A stretch of DNA of 64,000 nucleotides. It comes from Agriotes lineatus. Taxonomy: Eukaryota > Arthropoda > Insecta > Coleoptera > Elateridae. The notes beneath the pieces are model-generated. The model saw only the letters and a program-made list of their open reading frames with translations, made no database searches and had not been told where the DNA came from. The position numbers and the translations under genes were made by a program. This document shows, in pieces, positions 23,251 to 33,254 of this stretch (its first letter is position 1; the number at the start of each line of letters is the position of its first letter). The stretch covers positions 1 through 64,000 of the forward strand of contig CALNHX010003311.1 in assembly GCA_940337035.1 (NCBI GenBank), written 5' to 3'.

Positions 23251-24913
23251 ATGTTGTGCAAAGAATGGGGCGGTTCTACTTTAATGCTTGATTTAAAATC
23301 ACAATCAATAAGTGGTCATTACAAACACTTCACTCGCATGAATCCAACAGACTTTGAATATTTAATAAATATAGTTGGGCCAAGGATTCAAAGTAGAAAT
23401 ACTAAGTTTAGAGAAGCAACTTCGGTGCAAGGCAGATTAACTGTAACATTGAGATACTTGGCAACTGGGGATTCTTTTACAAGTTTGCAATATTTATTTC
23501 GTATATCCAACCAAGCAATCGGCTCGATTGTACCAGAAGTTTATCTACCCCTCATCGATGGATCAAAGAGTATGTAAAGGTATGTTGCGAATTTGTTTAT
23601 TTAATTGTTTATTACATATATTTGTTTATACAAAAGAAAATAACTAAATCAGTTCGGTAATATACAACTCAGAGTAATCACTCATAGAAGAAAAAGCCTC
23701 ACTGTCTGTATTTCGTAGATCAGCTTGTGGTGTGCTTGGAATGGCTGTTGATGAAATTGTGTATCCAACGGATGAGTGTGTGACTGTGGATGGCGCCTGT
23801 GTAGAGGATGTACTTGCAGAAGGTGAGGAAGATTGAGGAATGTATCCAAATTGCTGTGGATAGTTGTAAAAACCTTGATCAGCTCTAAAAAATATTCTGA
23901 CAAATATCTTCTTGCACTGCATTTTTTGTATGAGAGCTATAATTCATCATCTTCTGTATTATAAAATCACAAAATGATCTCAGTTGAGGATTTTGATTAT
24001 CTGATTGGGGGTGGTGGTCTATTTGCTGCTGATTTTAATATCCCGAAAGCTTCCTTTAACGATTGGAGCTTTCCATCTGTTTTCGACTTTTTAGTAAGTG
24101 GTTCATTCGTTGAAACATATCTGTTATCGTCCTCAGTTGACTCTGCATTGTTGTCCGCCTAAAAGAAAAGAAAATATTAGAAAAGTTGAAAAATGGCTGT
24201 AATGTTAAAATGCGACGGGCAAGTTGCGATGTGCAATATATTTCCATTTAACAATAATTGTAGTTCAGCATATTAAATGTTATTTTTACTCCTTGTAGAT
24301 GCCGAGCAATCAAGAAGAATGGATAAAAGTCAGCAGGGATTTCATGGACCTGTGGAATTTTCCGCATGCGCTTGGGGCGCTGGACGGGAAACATATTTTT
24401 ATCTAGTGTCCATTCAACAGTGGAACAGAATTTTACAATTACAAATCCCAATTCAGTATTGTATTACTCGCTGTGGTGGACGCTAACTATAACTTCTTAT
24501 ATGTAGATATTGGTGCTCAAGGAAGAATTTCAGATGGCGGTGTATTGAAAGGCAGTAGTCTTAACAAAAGTTTGAAACTGCCAGAACCTGATGTCTTGAA
24601 TAATAGAAACCAAACAATTCCATACTTTTTTCTTGGCGACGGTGCTTTCAGCTTGAGTGAAACCATAATGAAACCATATTCAGGAATGCACCCTAGGGGG
24701 TATAAAGAAAGAATTTTCAACTACCGTGAATCAAGAGCTCGTAGAGTAGTGGAGAATGGATTTAGTATTCTCGCTTCAGTATTTAGAGTACTTAGAAAAC
24801 CAATGCTTCTACAGCTAGAAAAGGCCCAACTTGTTGTTATGTCTGCAATCTATTTGCATAATTTTGCAAGACGTAGCTCTTCAAATTCTGTTTATGCTCC
24901 ACCTGATCTATAG
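23251..24913 (+). pseudogene. Harbinger transposase (HARBI1-like), two exons, one in-frame stop
   Basis: Exon 1 (to about 23578) has the N-terminal 'HYKHFTRMNPTDFEYLINI' and 'GRLTVTLRYLATGDSFTSL'. A plausible intron follows with donor 'aag|gtatgt' and acceptor 'ttgtag|atg' at 24298/24299. Exon 2 encodes the DDE nuclease with 'ALDGKHIFI' (first Asp), 'FFLGDGAFSL' (second Asp) and 'ARRVVENGFSILASVFR' (Glu). A TAG stop sits at 24404-24406, just after the first catalytic motif; the remaining frame is open to 24913. The near-intact catalytic residues suggest recent inactivation. Confidence 0.85.
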
Positions 24914-25610
24914 ATACCGAAAGTAATGCTGACGGGGAGGTAACCCCTGGAAGCTGGAGAAATGATCAACCTATGACATCATGTCTACCACTGCCATCGA
25001 TCCCACGGCGGTCTGCAGCTCGTTTTAAGGAAATTCGAGATGAATTAGCTGAATATTTCGTGAACGAAGGAAAACTACCATGGCAAGATCGCTATGCGTA
25101 AAATAACAAATAAAATAAAAAGATAACTACTTACAATACTCTCTGTAGTTAATCCTTTTCGTGGCTTATCACGATTCTTTAAATATTCCAATGCATTGAA
25201 TGCAAACCATTTACTGTCATACACGTCATCTGTCTCAATAATAGCAAAAAAGAGTAATTACAAAAACTGCCAACTTATTGAAATACATTATAATTATCGT
25301 TGTACTTCTAGTTGTGTACGATTGTAGTTATATAAAGATAAAATAAATAGTTAAATAAAAAAACAATAAAATTACTATGTTCCAGTTCCTCTACTCTTCT
25401 TTATTTTCACTTTCTCCCTTCTGTACGATGCGAACAAATTCACCATTTTTTGCTTGCAGTTGGCGCCGCTAGTATTCATAGCACTACCAATTACATCCCA
25501 AGCATCTTTTTTCAGTGGTTTTTTATAATAAGTTTTGTCCTTTGGATCCCACAGAATTGGTGTGTTCTGGTAGATGTCAGTTCAAGGCAGACACTTCTCA
25601 TCGTCCCACT
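23644..25610 (-). pseudogene. Harbinger partner: MADF/BESS-type DNA-binding protein, split into exons
   Basis: Three minus-strand blocks carry it. Near 25600-25380 is MADF-like sequence ('KDAWDVIGSAMNTSGANCK', then 'MVNLFASYRREKVKIKKS'). Near 25250-25140 is 'YDSKWFAFNALEYLKNRDK'. Near 24165-23644 is the C-terminal part with 'FCDFIIQKMMNYSS' resembling a BESS dimerisation motif and a Ser/Pro/Gln-rich tail. Introns probably separate the blocks; frameshifts occur near 23990. In active relatives the partner helps bind the transposon ends and import the transposase. The last block lies opposite the transposase intron. Confidence 0.7.
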
Positions 25611-25929
25611 CCATAATTATTAAAAGAAAAACTAGCAGTCGCTGCTGTTCTCGTGGCTCGAGGAACGTACGCAACAAACACGCTTTACGTCCACAAGTGC
25701 ACTGCGAGCCCCTTTGTGTTCGCAGCAAAAAACCGACAATCGGTGGCTCGCAGCTCATGACACGAAGCGCGCTCGCGCTGCGTTTGCGAGCTTAGTTCGG
25801 AAGGCGACTACACTAAAAAATTTGGTTACAGTAACCGTTACGTTACATGCAACGGCTCGCTAATGTGTACAAGGCTTTTCATTTAAAGAAACTAAATAAA
25901 GAACAAAACATAAATTTAAAAAATACAAA

Positions 25930-27180
25930 ACTACACTTTTTGAAAAACGGTATATGTGCCAGTAGATCCGGAAGTACAAAATGATCTATGTGCCTTTTTC
26001 AAACGCGATCATTTCTTCATAAAAGAGCTGATGTTTTTCAGGAAGGTAGGGCACCATATCTTCCAAGTTCTTTACTTTATCCTTATTTAGGCGAGGAGTC
26101 TTCTCAATACTTGCCAGTACTACTTGCGAAAGCTGCTTCTTACTTTTTCCCTTCTTCAGGACATTGACGTCTTCCCAATCTTCTATTTCGCTATGTGTCT
26201 TTATTTTTACTTTCGTAACTTTATGTCAAGATGCCTTTGAAATATTAAGTTTTGAAGTATTAAGGAAACTGTCTGCGGCGTGTTGAACATCTTTGGAATT
26301 TTCTTGTCATGTTAACTACTCGAAATGGTTTAATAAGACGTGTGCTCTGTATCATCGCCCTGACACAGTTAGGTGTAAATACTTTACAAACTCTTTTTCG
26401 CTTTTCGATCAGAGGAAAATCGCGATCGCATGGCATGGTACGAATGTCCGCTCACAAAAACTTTTGTTCTATTGAATCAAATTGTCCGTGTAAGACTAAA
26501 AATATAAAAGCAAAAAGTAACATTTTATTTTTGTTTTGAACTATGCAGTTATCTGACCATATTACGAGATTTCTTCCAAATGCAGAAAAATTTTCTTTCA
26601 GGACAACTGTTAATAAACACGATGCTGCCTCATTACCGCCCCTGCCACATACAGTTTCGTCCCACAGACACATAAACGATTCGTCTGTATTGCCCACATG
26701 AATGCAGAAATTATTGGAGGAAGGTTGCCTGCTAAAAAAACATTTGGCTGTGTGTTAATGTAGGGACGAAGACAACTTCTTGTAAATCAAGGGAAACCAT
26801 ACATGTGTTGCTGTCGATTTCTTGGGAACACTGTTTTTTATCATGTTTCATGCCGTTCACAGCTTTCTCTGCCTTGCTTTGATGTAGCTCCAACTTTGTC
26901 TGTGTATCACGCATGTCACGCTTTACATTCACTGTATTGGTAACCAGATCACACGTAGAGCAGGTGTCGGAACGTGGACGGCCAAATCGTAATTGCTTGG
27001 ATTGTTTATGAAAAACATTTGAATAGTAGTTATATTTCACGATGGTGTCTGGGTACTTATCATTAAAGGCTTTATACATTCGATAAATATTGAGATCCGG
27101 GCTAAGATACTGCTTTGCAGATTTTTTCTGCTGTAGTTTTTTTCTTCTATGGAAAAGACTTACTGCAATTTGATCGCGAA
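25930..27180 (-). pseudogene. DDD-type transposase fragment, same superfamily as 46394-48283
   Basis: From high to low coordinate: 'FGRPRSDTCSTCDLV' near 26970; 'SLDLQEVVFVPTLTHSQ' near 26770 with the first putative Asp; 'WDETVCGRGGNEAASCLL' and 'LVIWSDNCIVQNKNKML' near 26570 with the second; then a frameshift into the 'SGHS...RDF..IEKRKR' segment near 26430. The C-terminal 'VKNLEDMVPYLPEKHQLFY' lies near 26060. Several breaks are present. Motif order matches the better-preserved protein at 46394-48283, but the sequence is clearly divergent, so this is a different family. Confidence 0.7.
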
Positions 27181-27285
27181 TTCTTTGGTTGTATTTCTGT
27201 TATTTAGTTAATTTTCCTCTCCCATCTTTGTAGACAATATTTCCCGTCTTCTTCTTTTCTACTAATACTTGCACTCGCTTGCTAC

Positions 27286-27765
27286 TTAAGGAAAATATAT
27301 TACTAAACATTTTTTTACAAATTTGAATATGTTCTGCATCTTCATTTGGAATTTCAGACACAGGTGACCGCATGTGTATGACATGAGTCGTTGATATCTA
27401 TTTGAATTATACGTGATCGTGTTATTGCCACCGTCGCTGCGAAAGTATTTCACTAATTCGGTTAGAGGTTGTAAGCGACCGATGCTATCGAAATACAGAA
27501 CAAAGGTATCCACTGTTACGTAAGCCGTCCAATGCGTGCCACGACCAACATCATCGTCCAAGTTAGTGACACCAGATTGTCGTTTACGAATCTTGACAGG
27601 CAGGGCATCCCGCATAAATATTGCCCTAAAGTGTGGAATTTCTAGGCGTTTAACGTAGTGTGCAATATCGATGTTCGTTAACGCGCGGCGCGGTAGCTTC
27701 AACGGGAGTTTTTTTGACTGATACGGTCGTAGATATAACCCTTTTCCACGAGCAATGGATTCCAT
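27286..27765 (-). CDS. Adenovirus-type cysteine protease of Polinton
   Basis: A 159-residue frame. Maturation proteases of this family use His, Asp/Glu and Cys: the His is in 'GRGTHWTAYV', the acidic residue is in 'VLYFDSIGRL', and the Cys is in 'SYTCGHLCLKF'. The opening 'LPRRALTNIDIAHYVKRL' and 'IPHFRAIFMRDALP' are typical. In intact elements it would process capsid proteins. The frame looks intact over the core; the C terminus may be altered. It overlaps the end of the neighbouring minor capsid gene by about 65 bp. Confidence 0.88.
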   Translation of the reverse strand: MESIARGKGLYLRPYQSKKLPLKLPRRALTNIDIAHYVKRLEIPHFRAIFMRDALPVKIRKRQSGVTNLDDDVGRGTHWTAYVTVDTFVLYFDSIGRLQPLTELVKYFRSDGGNNTITYNSNRYQRLMSYTCGHLCLKFQMKMQNIFKFVKKCLVIYFP

Positions 27766-28422
27766 AGCTTTGTTATGTCGCTCCTTTTCGTGGAGATTCT
27801 TTGTTGCAGCCTTTGAGTCTCCACTGCTTTAGCGACTGCTGCAGCACCACCTCCGAGGGATCCCAATGCTCCTAATGCAGCAAGTATGGGTACAAGCGGC
27901 AATATGCCTCCTCGCTTCGGAAGAGGTAGTACTCTTGACCGCTTCCGCTTCCTCCTCCTCCATGTTTTCGGAGCTCCTCCTGAATGCGTGCGGATTGTGA
28001 TACCGACCCGTTTGGAATGCGTTCGCCGTCTACACTTCCGTTTCACACCCATTCCGACTTTCGTCTTCCCTTTCATAATTCCAGTCACAGCAAGGGCTGC
28101 AGCTCTTTTCCCAAGAGTAGAGTCTTTTGCTGTAACACTTTCCCAAGCTTTCTCTGCTAGAACTTTATCTGCCGCGTGACGTGTCGAAAGATCGCTAGAT
28201 TGTGAGTATGCGATGTCGTGTTGCTTGCAGGCCTCGTCCAGAAGATTCCTTCCTCGATCGCCTCGAGAAAGACTTTTTAAGTCTGGTACCAGGTCCGCAA
28301 AACTTGTACCCTGGTATGTGTAGTTCAAAGGGTAATTTGTCAATAAGGGTATTCAGGAAACCGCGACCTTTCCGCTTGGCGGTTCGGTGATGACTGGTTT
28401 GTTTGCGCTTAGTAGCTTTCAT
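27699..28422 (-). pseudogene. PLA2-domain minor capsid-type protein, one frameshift
   Basis: The first frame (28422 to about 28285) is basic and ends with the calcium-loop-like 'PGYKFCGPGTRL'. Continuation with 'LLDEACKQHDIAYS', holding the His-Asp pair of phospholipase A2, lies in another frame (28343-27699). So one small indel near the A-run at about 28280 breaks the gene. Downstream are a strongly basic segment and a hydrophobic glycine/alanine stretch ('LVPILAALGALGSLGGG'), as in adenovirus-like minor core or capsid proteins. In viruses such domains help breach endosomal membranes. Confidence 0.82.
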
Positions 28423-28429
28423 CTTAAAG

Positions 28430-28512
28430 ACTTACACACGACTGATGTTCTTCAAACGGAATTAACAAATATAACGAGAACGCACGGCGGGTAGAGCGCA
28501 GTTTCCTTCCGA
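28430..28512. promoter_or_regulatory. Divergent intergenic region between minor capsid and ATPase genes
   Basis: About 80 bp separates the minus-strand start at 28422 from the plus-strand ATPase start, so any promoters for the two genes must lie here or overlap the genes. I see no clear TATA box. Confidence 0.3.
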
Positions 28513-29215
28513 GTGAAAACGATGGAAAACGTCAAAATTGTGAAGCAAGGGTGTTCCTTGCCGGTAGTAAATCACACAGTAAATTCCATATCCGAGACTT
28601 ACAGAAAGCACAGCGCTTTACTGGGCAAAGGATGTAAACGATGTCTGATCATAGGTCCATCCGGATCTGGAAAAACCAACGTCATAATCAGTTTACTAGT
28701 GCATCGAAATGGGTTGCGATTCGCAAACCTTTATATATATTCGAAAACACTCGATCAACCCAAATATAATTATCTGAGAGCAGTCTTCCAAACATTGAGA
28801 GACATTGGATTCTTCGAATATAGTAACGATTGTGAGGTGATCAAACCCAAGCAAAACAACATTCCGTGATAGTTTTTGACGACGTAGCGTGCGAGACGCA
28901 AAGCATAATTCGAGATTATTTTTGTTTCGGGCGTCACCGAAACAGATTGTTTTTATCTATGTCAGACGTATTCGTCTATTCCTAAGCAGCTCATAAGAGA
29001 TAATGCAAATCTCATCATCATATTCCAACAAGACAACACCAATTTGAAGCACATTTACGACGATCATGTCAACACGGACATGTCATTCGACAAGTTTAAA
29101 GCATTGTGCTCTTATTGTTGGAATGAGGATGACGGATTTTTAGTGATCGATAAAGAAAGCGAAACCAACGCGGGACGATATAGAAAAGGTTTCGACAATT
29201 ACTTTAATATATAAC
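28513..29215 (+). pseudogene. FtsK/HerA-type packaging ATPase of Polinton, frameshifted
   Basis: The opening frame (118 codons) has a clear Walker A, 'IIGPSGSGKTNVII', at residues about 46-59. The Walker B-like 'VIVFDDVAC' is encoded just after the frame ends (about 28871-28900), in a shifted frame. The remainder ('DNANLIIIFQQDNTNLKHIY' region and 'DDGFLVIDKE') is in yet another frame up to about 29215. Two indels therefore disrupt it. The enzyme pumps DNA into capsids in intact relatives. Confidence 0.85.
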
Positions 29216-29270
29216 CAGCAGCCAAAGAAGGGAAGGTAGTAGTTTACCAACAACTGAAGGAGTTGCAACA

Positions 29271-30408
29271 TGGTTAAGCGTTTGGCCAGAGAACTTATCA
29301 AAACCCGACAATCCGTTAGACGGAAATACGCAGCTTTAAAAGCAGACATCGCCCAATCCTAATCGATTTTAGCTGAGCAATTCAAACCTCTTTCCAAACC
29401 GCTCACCGAATTGCTAACAACTATAAAGCAAGAAGGTGTGCCAGTGGACGAACCAAAAGTGGATTATTTGCTAATAACAATTAAACGTAGAGTGTCCACT
29501 CCCTCTACCTTGCCCCGTCCGCGAGCGATAACCACTCCAGGCCGAGTTTCTGCGCCAAACTTTCCGGGATCGTCACACACTTCCTCACCGGGGCCATCAC
29601 ACACCTCCACACCGGGGCCATCACACACCTCCACACCTCGATTTTTGCAGACGCATGTGTTATCCGAGAGCGAACCAGTAGAGGAATACGATGAGCAATT
29701 GCAAACGGAGGTTGCTGAGGCGGCAGCAGAAGAAGGTGCGTACAAGCGGCCAGAGAAACCATCCAACAAATTGCTGGCACCGGAAGTTCTTGGTCCATAT
29801 TTAGAACAATTTCAAGGGTTAGCTCGCACATACGTGGAAGGAATGATACGAGATACTGAGGACAAGTACGATTTGCACTACGGAGTCCGATTCGACATAG
29901 AGGGAGATAAGTTTGCTATAGGAAATAAAGAAATCAAGTTCGAGGGTGAAAATATCGTTATTACAGACCACGGCAACAGAATAGTCTACAAAGGCACTCC
30001 AGGATTGTACGAATTGATGTTTAAAAAGAAACCAAATATATACAAAAACGCAGTTTTAGAGCAATATCTAGATATAGTGGATCGTTCCGCCGCAAATCGT
30101 GTAAACTACGACCCCACACAAAGAGTTAGTGGTAACGCAGGGTCTAAATACATGAAAATAGTACGACCTCTAACTGCCTCCTCAACCATAAAAGCTCCCG
30201 ACAGACCAGCGACGAGGTACCACGGCGTGGCAAGGGATTACTAACAGTGACGGACAAAAAAGTGGAATATGTTCCTTGGAAGAATCACAACTCATTAGTG
30301 AATCGGTTGCGTATATTAATAGCTTCTCAGGCAGCTGGACACACGGGTCGTTCCAATGAGATAGTCCGCATCACCGAAGCCTTACGAGACGCGAAAATAA
30401 TCTTCTAA
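29271..30408 (+). pseudogene. Conserved Polinton protein of unknown function, stop and frameshift
   Basis: It begins near 29271 with a basic helical segment ('MVKRLARELIKTRQSVRR'), has an in-frame TAA near 29360, and continues in a 277-codon frame 29411-30244. That frame holds a Ser/Thr/Pro-rich linker with three near-identical 'GPSHTSTP'-type repeats, an acidic segment, and a conserved core ('YDLHYGVRFDIEGDKFAIG', 'GTPGLYELMFKKKPNIY'). A C-terminal piece ('LVNRLRILIASQAAGHTG') follows in another frame to 30408. This core is frequent in insect Polintons and matches what I know as an uncharacterised DUF domain. Role unknown. Confidence 0.7.
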
Positions 30409-30470
30409 GGGGTACAAAACCTTAGGGTCGACGGAATGTCGATCAGAACGCATTCAACGACGAAGCAGTA

Positions 30471-30839
30471 ATGCCGATAGACACATTTGGAAGACACTAC
30501 CATAGCGCGCGCTATGGTTCTCATCCCAAACGTATCTTTATGAAAGTGAAATATGTAAACCAACTCCATATAGAAGTACCACTGGTGCTAGTGGGGCGTG
30601 GGTACGATGAAAGCGGATATTCCAAAATTTTCGGTAATAAGGAGTACATTTTTCCGTTAACGACCGGCGAGATCATAAGTGTTCAAGTCAGCGGACCTTC
30701 GGTAGAATCATACATCAACGGCATCCGGCACACCACGTTTGTCGGTAAGACTTTGCGGCGAGGAGATAAACTGCAATTCGAATCCATAAACCAAAAGTTA
30801 TACGTGCAACTACTGCTTAAATGTCCCGTAGGAGTGTAG
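30471..30839 (+). CDS. Small conserved-looking Polinton protein, unknown
   Basis: The 122-residue frame is intact, rich in predicted beta strands, and has no transmembrane segment or enzyme motif. It begins 'MPIDTFGRHYHSARYG' and ends 'QLLLKCPVGV'. It lies 11 bp before the integrase gene on the same strand. Position and beta-rich make-up would fit a small structural protein, but that is only inference. Confidence 0.5.
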   Translation: MPIDTFGRHYHSARYGSHPKRIFMKVKYVNQLHIEVPLVLVGRGYDESGYSKIFGNKEYIFPLTTGEIISVQVSGPSVESYINGIRHTTFVGKTLRRGDKLQFESINQKLYVQLLLKCPVGV

Positions 30840-30849
30840 AAAGCAACAG

Positions 30850-31785
30850 TTGACAATGAGTCTTGAAGAAGTCATAGTTGGCGAACTCCACAAACCAGCA
30901 CGAACACATTTCAAGAGAAGGCGCGTTATCCTAAAAGGCTTGAACGATTTATATCAAGCTGATTTGGTGGAAATGATCCCTTATGCAAAAGTCAATAAAG
31001 GCTTTCGTTATATTCTGGTAGTCATTAATGCCTTCTCGAAGTATGTGTGGGCCTATCCCGTAAAACGTAAAACAGGAAAGGACGTAACAGTTGCCGTGGG
31101 TAAAGTGCTGAGGAGTGTAAAGGTGCCACCTTAAAACTTGCAGACGGATTTGGGGAAAGAGTTTTACAACACCGATTTTCAACGATTAATGCGACAGCAC
31201 AATATCAATCACTACAGCACGTATTCTAGTATGAAGAGCAGCATAGTGGAAAGGTGCAACCGCACCCTGAAGAACATGATGTGGAAGCAGTTCAGCCTGC
31301 TAGGGTCCTACAAATGGTTGGATATTCTACCCAAGATCGTAGCAAAGTATAACACAACCAAGCATCGCACAATAGGAATGAAACCTGCCGAAGTGAACTT
31401 AAGGAATGCGAAACTTCTTTTAAACACAGCGTACAGTCACACAAAGACCGTGGATCCGAGACCTCAAAAGTTTCGTACAGGGGACTCGGTACGCATCAGC
31501 AAGTATCGTTCGGCATTTAGCAAGGGATACACGCCAAGCTGGAGCAACGAAGTATTCACAATATCTACTGTTCGACTTACAAACCCAACAACCTATCGAC
31601 TCACGGACCAAGAAGGTCAGGAAATTAAAGGAGGGTTCTACGATCATGAACTGCAGAAAACAAAACATTCGGACGTATATCTGGTCGAAAAGGTTCTGAA
31701 GAAAAAAGGAAATTTGGTGTATGTAAAGTGGTTGGGATTCGACAATCGACACAACTCTTGGATATCTAAAAGCAATGTCGTATAA
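30850..31785 (+). pseudogene. Retroviral-type integrase with chromodomain, one stop codon
   Basis: The DDE core is present: Asp in 'LYQADLVEMIPY', Asp in 'LQTDLGKEFYN', Glu in 'SSIVERCNRTLKNMMW'. A C-terminal chromodomain ('DVYLVEKVLKKKGNLVYV', 'WLGFDNRHNSWI') would target chromatin. A single TAA at 31132-31134 separates the two halves in the same frame. Otherwise the gene looks complete. It integrates Polinton DNA in intact copies. It converges with polymerase B, whose last codons end near 32196. Confidence 0.88.
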
Positions 31786-32636
31786 CTTAAAGAACTACTG
31801 TAGCACTCTCAAAATAAAAAACTTTTTTCTGCAAATTATTGTTTTATTAATGCCACTAAACACAAACAATATTTCTGTGAAACACTTTCATCTTTCTCCC
31901 AACAAAAGCGACAACAGCAAAAGAACGAAATCATTAACATTTTAACGTAGCTGCTATTGTTAAAATATATAAACTTATCGTTAACATTCAAAACAGGTAA
32001 GCGTATTTGTTTTCCCAACAATAACTACAGTAAGAATATATAATCGCAAACATATTAACAAAGCTATTATTTACAAACTAGGAACTATTCGTAATCTACA
32101 TATATAGTATACACTACTATGCGCAAGAAAGGGTTCGTTTGGTGAGACGTCTGCTATAAATAATAACCAATACTGTTCCGCGAACATACTTTAATTTACA
32201 TTTGGTTTGCGGCTGCCCGCAGCAGTTCGTCAAGCCTGTAATCAGCAATACTGCAGTGACCCCACGCTAGTGTCTTCGTAGTGTTGGGAATAACGTAGCG
32301 CTTGTCATCATGGGACGAAAGCGCAACCTTATTTATTAAGTCGGTGTACATAGTGTGCAAACGGGATTTAAAGACGTACATTTGACACAAGACAGTCTCC
32401 CGCTTGTTCTCGGCAACGGCCTGATAAAGTTCGCTGGTCAGATACTTCCGAACAGCGCTCTTTTTCACTCCTTTGGCTTTCTTGTCCACTTTAGATACGC
32501 TGTTTACACAGTATGATTTTGCACCGACCCCATAAAAGCTACGTACGACTACGCCAGCATATTCGTCCTTGAATTTGCCAACATGTAACGCTAGCTCCCG
32601 TTTCAATTTGAGTAATAAGTAAATGTAAATTTACCT

Positions 32637-33254
32637 GTTAATTGTTGAAAATTGCGGCACTTCGCCGGAACGTGCAGGCTTCCACAATCATATTCACGAG
32701 AACCACGGGGCTTGGATAAATCCTCCCGTGATCACGCCGCTGCACGGCATCCTTCCCGGGGTTCTAATTCAACCTATTCTCGTCACCCTGAAAGGGTGGA
32801 AAACGTGTATTGATAGATTTAATTTGTAGATTGTTTACAGAAACACGAGGTGAGAACTTTGACAGCTATCTCCAGCGGCGCAGCCACTGCGCGGGTCCAC
32901 GTATGTGCGAGAACAGCGAAGAGGCCCGAAACGCCCGAAGAGAGCCTCTCCAGCCGTCGATTTCAATTCTCATCCGCATGAGAATTTGGTTGCGGCAAGC
33001 GAAGGGGCAGCTCGCGCCGTTATTGTAAATTAATCATTCGTAAAAGTGATTGAAAGTCTCCTATTTTCGTTAATTCATGCTTTATTATTTTGTACATAGT
33101 TAAAACAAATAAAGTGTATACAGGAAATTCTGTTTGAGTATTTGTTAACTTCGTATGGTGGCTGAAAAGTACGTTTGAACTCTGTCTCCGACTAATGAGC
33201 TTATCCGAGGTAAATTAATAATTAATCCCTTAAAAAGAAGGGTCCAGGTGTTAC
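32637..33254 (-). mobile_element. Probable solo LTR inserted in polymerase B
   Basis: About 618 bp of GC-richer DNA interrupts the polymerase C-terminal region. On the minus strand it starts TGTAACACC and ends CAATTAACA, a TG...CA termination typical of LTRs. No coding sequence is seen. A clear target duplication is not visible, and the junction with the polymerase on one side has about 30 unexplained bases. The orientation is inferred from the TGTAACACC start. Confidence 0.55.

Larger units (their letters stand above)
23007..25876 (+). mobile_element. PIF/Harbinger DNA transposon with inverted terminal repeats
   Basis: A 2870-bp element is bounded by matching inverted repeats. The left one starts 'agccttgtacacattagcga' and includes 'ccgttgcatgtaacgtaac'. 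The right one is its complement, ending 'tgtgtacaaggct'; about 50 bp match with one or two differences. Flanks are TTA on the left and TTT on the right, an imperfect version of the 3-bp target duplication of this superfamily. It carries the expected two genes: a HARBI1-type transposase (plus) and a MADF/BESS-type DNA-binding protein (minus). Confidence 0.9.

Noticed and set aside
28680..28760. Possible programmed frameshifting in the Polinton genes
   Set aside because: The breaks in the ATPase, PLA2 protein and polymerase lie at different sequence contexts and accompany stops elsewhere, so decay by indels is simpler.
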